This document shows positions 45,399-53,052 of a DNA stretch of 64,000 nucleotides, piece by piece. The notes below the pieces were generated by a model that worked only from the letters and a program-made list of their open reading frames with translations, was not told the origin of the DNA and ran no database searches. The stretch is from Streptomyces sp. NBC_01465 (GTDB lineage Bacteria > Actinomycetota > Actinomycetes > Streptomycetales > Streptomycetaceae): positions 2,666,001 to 2,730,000 of the forward strand of contig NZ_CP109467.1 of assembly GCF_036227325.1 (NCBI RefSeq), read 5' to 3'. A program made the position numbers and the translations under genes. The stretch's first letter is position 1. Each line of letters starts with the position of its first letter.

Positions 45399-46157
45399 AT
45401 GTCCAACGAACGTCTGCGTTCAGCTCTCTTGGCTCAGGGCATGACCCTGAACGGCCTGGCCGAAGCGATTGAGGTCAACCCGAAGACGGTCGAGCGTTGG
45501 ATCACGCAGGGGAAGGTGCCGTACCGACGGCATCAGTACGCCACGGCCTCCGTGTTGAAGGTCGACGTGACGACGCTGTGGGACGACTCCCGCAACCAGG
45601 AGTCCTCAGCAGACCTGAGCAAGGCCGAGATCGCGGCTGTCTACCCGCATCGGCACGTCGTGCCGTCGAACCTGTGGCGCGAGATGTGCCAACGCGCTAT
45701 GCAGCGCATCGACATCCTCGTGTACGCCGGTATCTACCTGGCGGAAGATCCGCTCTTCTTCTCGACATTGAAGGCGAAGGCAGAGAGCGGCGTCCGCATC
45801 CGCGTACTGATGGGCGACCCGACGTGCGAAGCCGTCATCCGGCGCGGCATCGACGAAGGGCATCGCATCATGGATGGCAAGATCCGCAATGCCCTGGTCA
45901 ACTACCGCCCGCTCCTCACCAGCCACCCCGAGATCGAATTCCGGCTGCACGACACCGTGCTCTACAACTCGATCTACTGCGCAGATGACGAGATGTTGGC
46001 CAACACCCACGTGTACGGGATCGGCGCGTACATGGCGCCTGTGCTGCACCTGCGTCGGCTTCCCGGAGGTGGTCTGTTCGACACCTTTGCGAATAGCGTT
46101 CAGCAGACCTGGGAAGGCGCCAGGCCGGTGACCGAACACGACATCACGGGAGCTTGA
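45399..46157 (+). CDS. XRE-type regulator with DUF5919/PLD-like sensor domain
   Basis: A 252-residue protein. ATG 45399 opens the HTH (RSALLAQGMTLNGLAEAIEVNPKTVERWI). The C-terminal domain has IDILVYAGIYLAEDPLFF and VRIRVLMGDP, the strand pattern of phospholipase D-like folds, but no HKD motif is visible, so it may bind a ligand without hydrolysing it. In many Streptomyces AICEs this gene precedes a NUDIX hydrolase. It is probably the activator/sensor that triggers replication genes, like Pra of pSAM2 in role. Confidence 0.85.
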   Translation: MSNERLRSALLAQGMTLNGLAEAIEVNPKTVERWITQGKVPYRRHQYATASVLKVDVTTLWDDSRNQESSADLSKAEIAAVYPHRHVVPSNLWREMCQRAMQRIDILVYAGIYLAEDPLFFSTLKAKAESGVRIRVLMGDPTCEAVIRRGIDEGHRIMDGKIRNALVNYRPLLTSHPEIEFRLHDTVLYNSIYCADDEMLANTHVYGIGAYMAPVLHLRRLPGGGLFDTFANSVQQTWEGARPVTEHDITGA

Positions 46158-46159
46158 GC

Positions 46160-46633
46160 ATGGGACGCATCGACTACCTGCACGACCCAGACGGTCCGGC
46201 ACCCAACTCGGTCGTGCCCTCCGTCGTGGCGTTCGTCCAGAACGACGCTGGTCAGGTGCTGCTGATCCAGCGGTCCGACAACGGCCGATGGGCCCTGCCC
46301 GGTGGTGGCCACGACGTCGGCGAGTCCATCAGCGACACCGTGGTGCGCGAGGTCTGGGAAGAGACCGGGGTCAAGGCCGAAGTCATCGACATGTCCGGGA
46401 TCTACACCGACCCCGGCCACGTGATGTTGTACAGCGACGGCGAGGCCCGGCAGCAATTCAGCATCTGTTTCCGCGCCCGGCCGGTCGGCGGTGACGTCCG
46501 TACGAGCGACGAAACGACACAGGTCCGCTGGGTGGACCCAGCGGACCTGTCGGAGTACGACATCCACTCCACCATGCGGCTTCGCATCGAGCACGCGATG
46601 GACCGGAAGCGGCCGACGCCCTATATCGGCTGA
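46160..46633 (+). CDS. NUDIX hydrolase
   Basis: A 157-residue protein; the ATG at 46160 lies 2 bases after the regulator stop with GGGAG upstream. The NUDIX box is complete: GGGHDVGESISDTVVREVWE followed by ETGV. It should cleave a nucleoside diphosphate-linked compound. The link to a PLD-like sensor regulator suggests it makes or removes the inducing nucleotide. Its 3' end overlaps the convergent HD gene by 13 bp. Confidence 0.92.
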   Translation: MGRIDYLHDPDGPAPNSVVPSVVAFVQNDAGQVLLIQRSDNGRWALPGGGHDVGESISDTVVREVWEETGVKAEVIDMSGIYTDPGHVMLYSDGEARQQFSICFRARPVGGDVRTSDETTQVRWVDPADLSEYDIHSTMRLRIEHAMDRKRPTPYIG

Positions 46634-47193
46634 CGCTCCACCGCGGCGAGTCGGTCGAGCACACGGGCCGTACTCGCCAGAATCTCCGGTTCAGCACGGC
46701 GGATGAACGTACCGATCAGGCTGTCCGGCCCGTACCGCCCGGCAATCTCGTTCACCCGGTCCACGGGGTTCGTGGGGGTACCGTCCGGAGTCGTGTTCAT
46801 GTCGCAGTAGCAGAGCGCGTCATTGAGGCTGGCCGGTTCCCGGGGAAACTCCGCTTCCAACTCCGCGCGCATGCCCCGCGCTTCGGCCTCCATCCATGAA
46901 CACGAGTGGTGCGCCACCAGGTGCACGATCCGTTCGTCTGCCCGCGCTACGTCCCGCAGGTACCGCGCGCCGTCCAACGGATGAAAGCCCGTCTTGGCGA
47001 GGTCGGGCGCATAGCCGATGTCGTGCAGCAGCGCTGCCGCCTCCAACAGATCAGCGTCTTCCCCGAGGATTGGCGCGAGGGTTCGTGCTCTCTCCGCCAC
47101 ACCCTCCGAGTGACGCCACCGACGCGGCAGCGGCTCAGCAAGGAGCGATTCGGCAAGGGGGTGGGCCCACTCAGTCAGTCCCGTGGCACTCAA
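46621..47193 (-). CDS. HD-domain phosphohydrolase
   Basis: About 190 residues. The TTG at 47193 is chosen because GGAGAGGAG precedes it; ATG 47214 is possible and would overlap the GntR gene by 20 bp. HD-domain ligands appear in order: RRWRHSEGVA, LLEAAALLHDIGYAPD, and HLVAHHSCSW. The family hydrolyses phosphate esters of nucleotides. With the NUDIX gene it makes a two-enzyme nucleotide module common on AICEs. Confidence 0.85.
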   Translation of the reverse strand: MSATGLTEWAHPLAESLLAEPLPRRWRHSEGVAERARTLAPILGEDADLLEAAALLHDIGYAPDLAKTGFHPLDGARYLRDVARADERIVHLVAHHSCSWMEAEARGMRAELEAEFPREPASLNDALCYCDMNTTPDGTPTNPVDRVNEIAGRYGPDSLIGTFIRRAEPEILASTARVLDRLAAVERQPI

Positions 47194-47194
47194 G

Positions 47195-47656
47195 CTACGA
47201 ACTCTCCTCTCCATGGGGCAGGGCCCGCACCGTACGGAGCTTGCCCTGTCCTCCTTCTGACAGCAGCCCGGCCGCTTCCATCTTCTCCAGGGCCTTGCTG
47301 ACCGTCAGCCTCGCGACGCCAAGTTCAGCACTCAGTGCGGAAGCACTCGGAAACGCTTCCCCCACCTTGAGCCCCCTATCCGTGATCAGGGCGGTAAGCC
47401 GTTCGGCCAATGGCCGGCGGTCCGTCGAGTCCCCGCTCCGGACCACGCGCCAGCGACCACCGGGTACCGCCTCCGCGCGGCCTTCTTCACGGAGTACCCC
47501 GAATGCCCGAATGACCACGCCCCGGGAAACGTCATGCGCTGCCATCACATCGGCGATCAGCGGCAGGTTCTCCATCTCCGGGTCAGCATCGATCTGCCCC
47601 TTCACCGCTTGCGCCACTGTGAGGTACGTCCCCCGGGCACTGGCCTGCTGCGACAC
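47195..47656 (-). CDS. GntR-family repressor (KorSA-like position)
   Basis: A 153-residue protein; the GTG at 47656 follows AAGGAG by 5 bases. It has two winged-helix segments in tandem: LPLIADVMAAHDVSRGVVIRAFGVLREEG and FPSASALSAELGVARLTVSKALEKMEAAGLL. There is no effector domain. In pSAM2-type elements a GntR protein (KorSA) represses the activator and transfer genes. The 31-bp palindrome at 45.2 kb is a natural target. Confidence 0.85.
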   Translation of the reverse strand: MSQQASARGTYLTVAQAVKGQIDADPEMENLPLIADVMAAHDVSRGVVIRAFGVLREEGRAEAVPGGRWRVVRSGDSTDRRPLAERLTALITDRGLKVGEAFPSASALSAELGVARLTVSKALEKMEAAGLLSEGGQGKLRTVRALPHGEESS

Positions 47657-48331
47657 TGGCTCTCCTTCTCCGCATGCCGTCGTCAGACGCAAGCCTCGCA
47701 CGGGTTGCCCCGCAGGTGACAGCCTCAATGCGGTCCCGGCTCTACTCTCGGCTCCCGCCTCATTCATCACCGTCCGCGCTCGTTCATGGGGGTTCAGGAT
47801 GGCTCCTTTGTATGGCTTGGATCATGGTTTTGGCCCTGAGGGGCCCGATGTTCTATCCCTGACTCCCGGTGCAAACCACCGATACAGCCGATGGCACCGG
47901 GACCGATCCGCCTCTACCCGCAGGGCCGCAGAACGCAGCGCGTACCGCTCGGACAGACGGAGTGTCCGGGTCCAGGGCTTCCCAAGTAGGACATGCGTCA
48001 ACCGAGTCACGGAACGCAGCAAGGAAACCAGCCACAGAGCCGAGAATGAATTCAGCCAGGCCATCTCTCGCACTAGCCCCCCACCTGCGACAGAGCAACT
48101 GCGCCAGACACACAATTTGGCCATAGACCCCTCCAAGTCGCAGACCAATTCTGAACACCGGCCAGCAGGGCCGATTGGCGAAGACATCAAAACTCCCGAC
48201 TGTCAATACCGTCGCCATTCCGCCATTCTTGATGGATCACACTCAAGCGCGACCAAGACGGAACCATTACCTGAACTCCGCTTGTAGGATTCCCCAGGTC
48301 ACATTTTGTGATCACGGGGGGGGTGGGAGAC
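47657..48331. other. Gene-poor interval before the cargo block
   Basis: 675 bp with no gene I can defend. Two overlapping leftward frames (47822-48190 and 47853-48218) lack ribosome-binding sites and recognisable sequence. Base composition starts to fall here. Confidence 0.5.
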
Positions 48332-49189
48332 ATGGCCGGTCCGCTCAATTCGGAAAGTGGCCCTGCTGAACAGCTCTTGGAGCACAAGACGGCGATCCTG
48401 GAACTACAATCCCAGATCCAGAGCAGGAAGCGCGAACTCCGAACCCTGTACGGCGCCAGATTTATCGCAGTGTTCTCATTCGTCGCAATCTATGTTGCAA
48501 CTACGGCAACATGGCGCGCAGTCGATATGGCCAACGTCAACAGGATCGCAATACCACTGGCCGGCCTGTGTGGGCTTTGCGCGATATACCTAGGCCGCAA
48601 AGAGAGACGCCGTACGACAGAAACGCATCACGAGGAGGGGACGAACCAAACGGAACGGAACTCGATTCGGAAGCTTGAACTGAATCTTGAGATTGCCGAA
48701 GAACATCGGCTCCTCCACGCGTTCACTCTCGGGGTACCTGTAGAGCAGCGTCAGTTCTCGTACAAGGATTCACTCCCAAAGGAGCTCGACCAGCTAAGAA
48801 CGGACGCACAACACTATCGAAGACTCCACAACGCGTTTCAGTCTGTCATCATCCTTGGCTCCCTTGGAACTACCACTGCTGCAAGCCTGGCCGAAACTCC
48901 GTCGTATCTGAAATGGGTAACTGTCGGCCTCAGTTTTGCAGTCGGGGCCTCGGCAGGGTTCACGGGGTACTTCAAGTACCGCGAGCGGAGCTTCTACCTG
49001 CAACAGACCGCTGATGCGATAGAGCAACACACCGCAGCGTTTGAGCTCGGTATCCCTCCGTACGCCGGAGGAGATGAAATGGACAACCTGTCGAAGCTGA
49101 CGAAGGAGGTTGAGTCACTCCGCGTCGAGCAGCGCAAACGGGAACAGCAACTGGACCAGCCGCATGAAGGTCGCGACGGGACCGTCTGA
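48332..49189 (+). CDS. SLATT/DUF4231-like membrane protein (cargo)
   Basis: A 285-residue protein; the ATG at 48332 follows GGGAG. Two pairs of membrane helices (FIAVFSFVAIYVATTATW with IAIPLAGLCGLCAIYLG; SVIILGSLGTTTAASL with WVTVGLSFAVGASAGF) are joined by a charged loop. The segment after the second pair (YRERSFYLQQTADAIEQH...FELGIPPYAG) and the coiled-coil end fit the SLATT/DUF4231 family, predicted pore-forming effectors of nucleotide-triggered defence. Codon use is less GC-rich than its neighbours. Confidence 0.75.
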   Translation: MAGPLNSESGPAEQLLEHKTAILELQSQIQSRKRELRTLYGARFIAVFSFVAIYVATTATWRAVDMANVNRIAIPLAGLCGLCAIYLGRKERRRTTETHHEEGTNQTERNSIRKLELNLEIAEEHRLLHAFTLGVPVEQRQFSYKDSLPKELDQLRTDAQHYRRLHNAFQSVIILGSLGTTTAASLAETPSYLKWVTVGLSFAVGASAGFTGYFKYRERSFYLQQTADAIEQHTAAFELGIPPYAGGDEMDNLSKLTKEVESLRVEQRKREQQLDQPHEGRDGTV

Positions 49190-49220
49190 AGTATTCCAGC
49201 GAACAGGGGGATCTGATCCT

Positions 49221-49589
49221 ATGCAGCGCACTACGAAACGATGGCTCCTGTCGCCACTGACTCAATGGCGCGCACAGAGGTTCACGAAACAACAGGGTGC
49301 CGGGATGGACGTTCAGACTGCCTGGGTACTTGTACGACTAAGAAGGAACCCAGCCGAGGCGGATTATGCACTGTCCGAAAGCGCGCTACCCGTCAGCGCG
49401 GACTCTGGAGTTCGGTTCGACGAATGGTCCACCCTGCCGAACAGCGAAATAAGACGACGCGGAAAGTGGCTCGCCCGTCACGGCAAATCTCCTTTCCAAC
49501 TCCTCGAGATAAGCAGCGACTTTATAGTTCGCGCGGGCATCGAGGTGACAGACTGGGGTACGCCACCGGACGATTTAGTTCGTCCGTAA
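49221..49589 (+). CDS. Unknown partner of the SLATT-like protein
   Basis: A 122-residue protein from ATG 49221 (AGGGGG upstream); ATGs at 49164 and 49305 are alternatives. WVLVRLRRNPAEADYALSESALPV and GKSPFQLLEISSDFIVRAGIEV look like a compact alpha/beta domain. No family recognised. It lies 31 bp after the SLATT-like gene on the same strand. Confidence 0.58.
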   Translation: MQRTTKRWLLSPLTQWRAQRFTKQQGAGMDVQTAWVLVRLRRNPAEADYALSESALPVSADSGVRFDEWSTLPNSEIRRRGKWLARHGKSPFQLLEISSDFIVRAGIEVTDWGTPPDDLVRP

Positions 49590-49646
49590 AATTCCCAATC
49601 GCACCGATAGACCCAAGCGTTCGAACCGAAGACCCACTCGCCCCCT

Positions 49647-51047
49647 TCACCCTCTGAAAATCTTCGACACCTTTTCACTATTCTCGCACTTGCTGGCCGC
49701 TTCCCGCCAAACGTCCCGTTGATGCGCGCGATCTTCCGGCGGGATTGAGCTGTACCATCGTGAAACAAGTATTCGGATATCTTCATCCATACCCCATTCG
49801 ACGCACTTGCTGACAAGCTTTACGACTTCGTCAGCGGACCTCAGGCCGAAGAGGTGCAGGATCCTGATCCGAATAGGTGTGTCATTTTCCTCAGTGAGTT
49901 TACGCAGCCAGAGGAAGACACTCGTCGCGCCCATTAATTCGGTCCACGCCACTAGCGCCGACCGAAGAACTCCATAGAGAGGACCCCCACTCTTCCACCT
50001 GTCATAAAGATAGAAGAACTCCTCCGAAGACTTCGACGTACTAAGGCTCGCTGCAAGATTCTGCTGAGTCAAGTAATCCGAAGAGTCCACCACGAGGATC
50101 GATTCGACGATATTTGCGCTAAATTCCGCAGACCTAAATCGGATTGCATCATCCAACAATCTGGCAGCATCAAATTGGCGCCTAAGGCCTCGGCTGAGAA
50201 GTCCCCAGAGGGCGACGATCTCGCTTTCCGAAAAATGTGCCGCAGCCAAGGTAAGGGTGCGCGCCGCGTCATGATATCGCTGATCCCTGTAGCTTACCGA
50301 GATCTCCTCTACTACCTCTTCAGGACTGAGGGTGAATGACGATCCACTCGCCGCCTCGGCCCGCTCCGCGAGCTCCACCTCTACCTGATGGATCCGCTCT
50401 TCAAGCTCAGCGCACCGCCCTTCCGCTTCGGCCTTCAGGCGAGTGAGCACCTGAAGCTGCCTCCTCAAGTCTGCTATTTCATCCCTCAACCGATCCTGCT
50501 CATCCCTAAACTCCCCCTCTCTCCTCGCCAGCTCGCTGGAATGGGTTTCATTTTGCAGCCTCTCCTGCACCCAATCGCTACGCAATTCACTTAATTGTCT
50601 GTTTGCGTCATCGGCTGCGGCCTCTCTCTGATCCAGAAGCAGTTCGAGTGCCTCCTGCTGTCGTACAAGCTGCCGGATTGCCCGATGAGAGCGGTCCACC
50701 TCGTCACGCAGATGCTCCAGTTTGAATGCAGCCGGATCGGTGACCTTCAGCGCATCGAGCCTGAGCTGATGAATTCTCTGTCGCGCCTCCCGAGTGACTT
50801 CGCGCCTCTGATGCCGTTCTAGCTCTTGGAAGAGTCGATCAATGAACTCTTGAGTACAAACTCGCCGCCCTTTTAGGAATCTGGACACAGTGCTCTTGTC
50901 GATCATGATGCGCGCGGCGTACTGCTGCTGCGGGATACCCAAGCTGTTGAAGAGAGTTGTCAACTCCGTTGCCAGCGCCGCAACTTCGGGAGGAGTACTG
51001 ACTTCCAACTCGGAGCGACCAAGCTCTGACCTGGCAACTTCGGACAT
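49647..51047 (-). CDS. HTH + coiled-coil + helical-repeat protein
   Basis: A 466-residue protein; the ATG at 51047 follows GGAGG. The N-terminal XRE-type HTH (LFNSLGIPQQQYAARIMIDKSTVSRFLKGRR) is followed by about 180 residues of heptad-rich coiled coil, then a C-terminal helical-repeat region (LRRQFDAARLLDDAIRFRSAEF, DEVVKLVSKCVEWGMDEDIRIL). This resembles Streptomyces regulators with a TPR-like sensing half. It converges on the SLATT pair and diverges from the small membrane gene. Confidence 0.75.
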   Translation of the reverse strand: MSEVARSELGRSELEVSTPPEVAALATELTTLFNSLGIPQQQYAARIMIDKSTVSRFLKGRRVCTQEFIDRLFQELERHQRREVTREARQRIHQLRLDALKVTDPAAFKLEHLRDEVDRSHRAIRQLVRQQEALELLLDQREAAADDANRQLSELRSDWVQERLQNETHSSELARREGEFRDEQDRLRDEIADLRRQLQVLTRLKAEAEGRCAELEERIHQVEVELAERAEAASGSSFTLSPEEVVEEISVSYRDQRYHDAARTLTLAAAHFSESEIVALWGLLSRGLRRQFDAARLLDDAIRFRSAEFSANIVESILVVDSSDYLTQQNLAASLSTSKSSEEFFYLYDRWKSGGPLYGVLRSALVAWTELMGATSVFLWLRKLTEENDTPIRIRILHLFGLRSADEVVKLVSKCVEWGMDEDIRILVSRWYSSIPPEDRAHQRDVWREAASKCENSEKVSKIFRG

Positions 51048-51178
51048 CTCTGACCAACCTCCAGTGTCGAGACCGGTGCAACTGCACTGGCAACGCTTGA
51101 TGATTGCAGCAACTTCCCCATCCTGGCTTACATGTTGGCCAAGCAGACATCCACAAGAGCTGAAGGAGGTCAATCAGG

Positions 51179-51406
51179 GTGGAGAACTGGAGATCACCAG
51201 TCGTTGGGGCTGGCGTAGTCCAAGAGGCATTGATCGTCGCACTACGCATGGTCCCGCTCGTGCTAGTGAGCATCTCGGCTGTGCCCGCATTGCTGATTCT
51301 GCCGTTCACGGGTCAGGCAGGCAGCCAGCGGGCAGAACGCATAGTGCAGCAACTGATCCAATGGAACCGTGTCGTGATACAGAAGGACACAAGGCGGCTG
51401 ACGTAG
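51179..51406 (+). CDS. Small membrane protein
   Basis: A 75-residue protein with GTG 51179 and a strong AAGGAGG at 51163-51169, 9 bases upstream. One long hydrophobic stretch (LRMVPLVLVSISAVPALLILPF) lies between a short N-terminus and a charged helix (AERIVQQLIQWNRVVIQKDT). It shares a 131-bp promoter gap with the HTH/coiled-coil gene, so it is probably controlled by it. Confidence 0.68.
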   Translation: MENWRSPVVGAGVVQEALIVALRMVPLVLVSISAVPALLILPFTGQAGSQRAERIVQQLIQWNRVVIQKDTRRLT

Positions 51407-51565
51407 TTTCACCGGACGGGGCCCTGAGGGCGTCAGTTGGGCCTCGCCCGAACGGCGTCCCGGGACTCACTCCCCCGAATACGTACTGAAGTTAAGCCGA
51501 TCTCCAGCAGGTGAGGGCACATAGGTAGAGGTCAACGCCATGATCGTGCCGTACCCGCCCACTCT

Positions 51566-51608
51566 CTTCTAAGCACTTGGCCGCAGGTTCGAGTCCTGCC
51601 GGGGGCAC
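51566..51608 (+). repeat. attR: 43-bp core direct repeat (tRNA 3' half)
   Basis: Identical to 28497-28539. It is the displaced 3' half of tRNA-Arg and has no 5' half, so it cannot form a tRNA. It marks the right end of the AICE. Confidence 0.95.
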
Positions 51609-51623
51609 TCTTGATCAGCCAGT

Positions 51624-51699
51624 GTCCGGCCCTCCTCCTGGGAGGGCCTTTTTGCTGGCCAGCGGCACACTAGCGAGAGGCCCGTACAGGGCGCATAAG
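51624..51699 (+). repeat. Duplicate of the tRNA downstream region, including its terminator
   Basis: Aligns without gaps to 28555-28630 at the same 23069 offset; 70 of 76 positions match. The intervening 15 bases after the core do not match. The terminator stem GGCCCTCC/GGAGGGCC (51628-51648) and the TTTTT (51649-51653) are kept. Confidence 0.9.
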
Positions 51700-51738
51700 G
51701 GTCGGACCCCGTCTACGCGTGCTTCTTCGCCGGGGACG

Positions 51739-51954
51739 CTATTCGGCTGGCGGCAGGGCGTTCAGGACCGGGGACGAAGCGCGGTGCTGCTCGCAGACCG
51801 CCCACCAGCTTTCGCCGCCCTTGTCACTCACGTGGACGCTCCAGGCTGCCCTGTTGGGGCATGGGGCGTTCCATGCGCAGTGCCGGCGATGAGACTCCGT
51901 GCCCACTGCGTGCTTGTGCTGATCCCACTGGATCGGTGGCTCGACAAGTTCCAT
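51739..51954 (-). CDS. Small cysteine/histidine protein (tentative)
   Basis: A 71-residue frame from ATG 51954. HCAWNAPCPNRAAWSV...WWAVCEQH could form one zinc site, the pattern of small actinobacterial proteins of unknown function. The ribosome-binding site is poor and the start is uncertain. Confidence 0.45.
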   Translation of the reverse strand: MELVEPPIQWDQHKHAVGTESHRRHCAWNAPCPNRAAWSVHVSDKGGESWWAVCEQHRASSPVLNALPPAE

Positions 51955-52078
51955 GTCGCCAGTGAAGGGCACCTCCGGTGGGTGCCGCAGGGGAATGGTG
52001 GGGGTGGGCACTTCCTTGGGGGGTTGTCCGTTGTCGGGGTGTAAGCGCTGTGCACGTTGATGACTATGGAGACGAACG

Positions 52079-52534
52079 ATGGCCCTGTGGGACCGCTTCA
52101 AGGACTCTGCGCAGACCATGCAGAGCCAGCTCAACGCCAAGAAGAACGACCTGAAGAGCGGCGGGTTCCGGGATGCCAGCATGGCCATGTGCGCGCTCGT
52201 CGCGGCTGCGGACGGGTCCATTGATCCGTCGGAGCGGCAGCGTGTTGCCTCGCTGATCGCTACCAATGACGTGCTGCAGAACTTCCCTGCCGATGATCTG
52301 CAGGCTCGGTTCAACGACTACTGCCAGAAGCTCTCCGCCGACTTTGATTTCGGCAAGGTCAGCGTTCTGCAGACCATCGGGAAGGTCAGCAAGAAGCCGA
52401 CCGAGGCGCGTGCCGTGATTCAGATCGGGATCGTCATCGGTGGCGCCGACGGTGACTTCGACAAGACCGAGCAGGCCATCGTGCGTGAGGCTTGTTATGC
52501 GTTGGGGATCGCTCCTACGGAGTTCGATCTGTAG
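52079..52534 (+). CDS. TerB-family protein
   Basis: A 151-residue helical protein of the tellurite-resistance TerB family: MAMCALVAAADGSIDPSERQRV and VIGGADGDFDKTEQAIVREACYALGI carry the paired acidic D-G-x-(I/F)-D motifs that bind metal. A GGAG site precedes the ATG. It probably acts at the membrane face in stress or phage-related Ter complexes. It ends 4 bp from the convergent DUF1772 gene. Confidence 0.93.
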   Translation: MALWDRFKDSAQTMQSQLNAKKNDLKSGGFRDASMAMCALVAAADGSIDPSERQRVASLIATNDVLQNFPADDLQARFNDYCQKLSADFDFGKVSVLQTIGKVSKKPTEARAVIQIGIVIGGADGDFDKTEQAIVREACYALGIAPTEFDL

Positions 52535-52538
52535 TTCT

Positions 52539-53006
52539 TCAGGCCAGGGCCGAGCCTGCCGTCAGGGCGAACGACGCTGTCGTCACCGCGGTGCGGGCCA
52601 GGTGGAGACGGGTCCACCTGGCCTCGAAGGCCTTGCGGGTTTCGGGTGCCGGTGTTGTTGACTTGTCCAGCGCCACGTTCAGGGGGATGTTGCCTGCCAT
52701 CGTGATCAGGTGGCTGGCCGCCGCGCATGCCAGGGCTCCTATCAGGAGCAGGCGGGCGTCGTCCGTGCGGTCGGTCACGGGGACCGCCAGGGCTGCGGCC
52801 GGCAGTGCTACGAAGCCCAGGAAGAGCAGAAGGAACAAGGGGCCCGGGACCTTCTCGTTGATGCGGCGCATGGCCGCCACGAACTGCTCGTCGTCCAGCA
52901 GCTTCAGGCCGGGCATGATTCCTGTCGCGAAGGAGAACATGAAGCCGGCGTAGAGCCCTGTGGCGATGACGGCGAGGACGAGCAGTGTGGTGGCCATGCG
53001 AGACAT
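52539..53006 (-). CDS. DUF1772 membrane protein (anthrone-oxygenase-like)
   Basis: A 155-residue protein with four membrane helices (LLVLAVIATGLYAGFMFSFA; LFLLLFLGFVALPAAALAV; LLLIGALACAAASHLITM; TAVTTASFALTAGSAL) and the family NIPLNVAL motif. Three ATGs are close together; 53006 fits GGAG best. Substrate unknown; few family members are tailoring oxygenases. Confidence 0.85.
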   Translation of the reverse strand: MSRMATTLLVLAVIATGLYAGFMFSFATGIMPGLKLLDDEQFVAAMRRINEKVPGPLFLLLFLGFVALPAAALAVPVTDRTDDARLLLIGALACAAASHLITMAGNIPLNVALDKSTTPAPETRKAFEARWTRLHLARTAVTTASFALTAGSALA

Positions 53007-53052
53007 CATGGCTCCAACTGGGCGATCTTGCAGCCTTGTTGTGCGGCGAGAG

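Larger units (their letters stand above)
28497..51608. mobile_element. AICE integrated in tRNA-Arg(UCU)
   Basis: Bounded by the 43-bp repeats; a unit of 23,069 bp from core to core. It encodes every AICE module: a tyrosine integrase and excisionase next to attL, autonomous replication (Prim-Pol plus DUF3987, ssb), a single FtsK/TraB translocase for double-stranded transfer with small spread proteins, and an XRE/NUDIX/HD/GntR regulatory block. It therefore looks intact and potentially mobile. A lower-GC cargo block sits at the attR end. It belongs to the Prim-Pol replication type, not the RepSA rolling-circle type of pSAM2. Confidence 0.93.

Noticed and set aside
47822..48218. Two overlapping leftward frames upstream of the GntR gene
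   Set aside because: No ribosome-binding site, no recognisable motif, and the two overlap in different frames.
51566..51641. A second tRNA-Arg at the right junction
   Set aside because: Only the 3' half is present; upstream bases do not pair with the acceptor strand. It is attR.
52539..53006. DUF1772 gene as part of an aromatic polyketide cluster
   Set aside because: No polyketide genes lie within the visible flanks; the family is also common outside such clusters.
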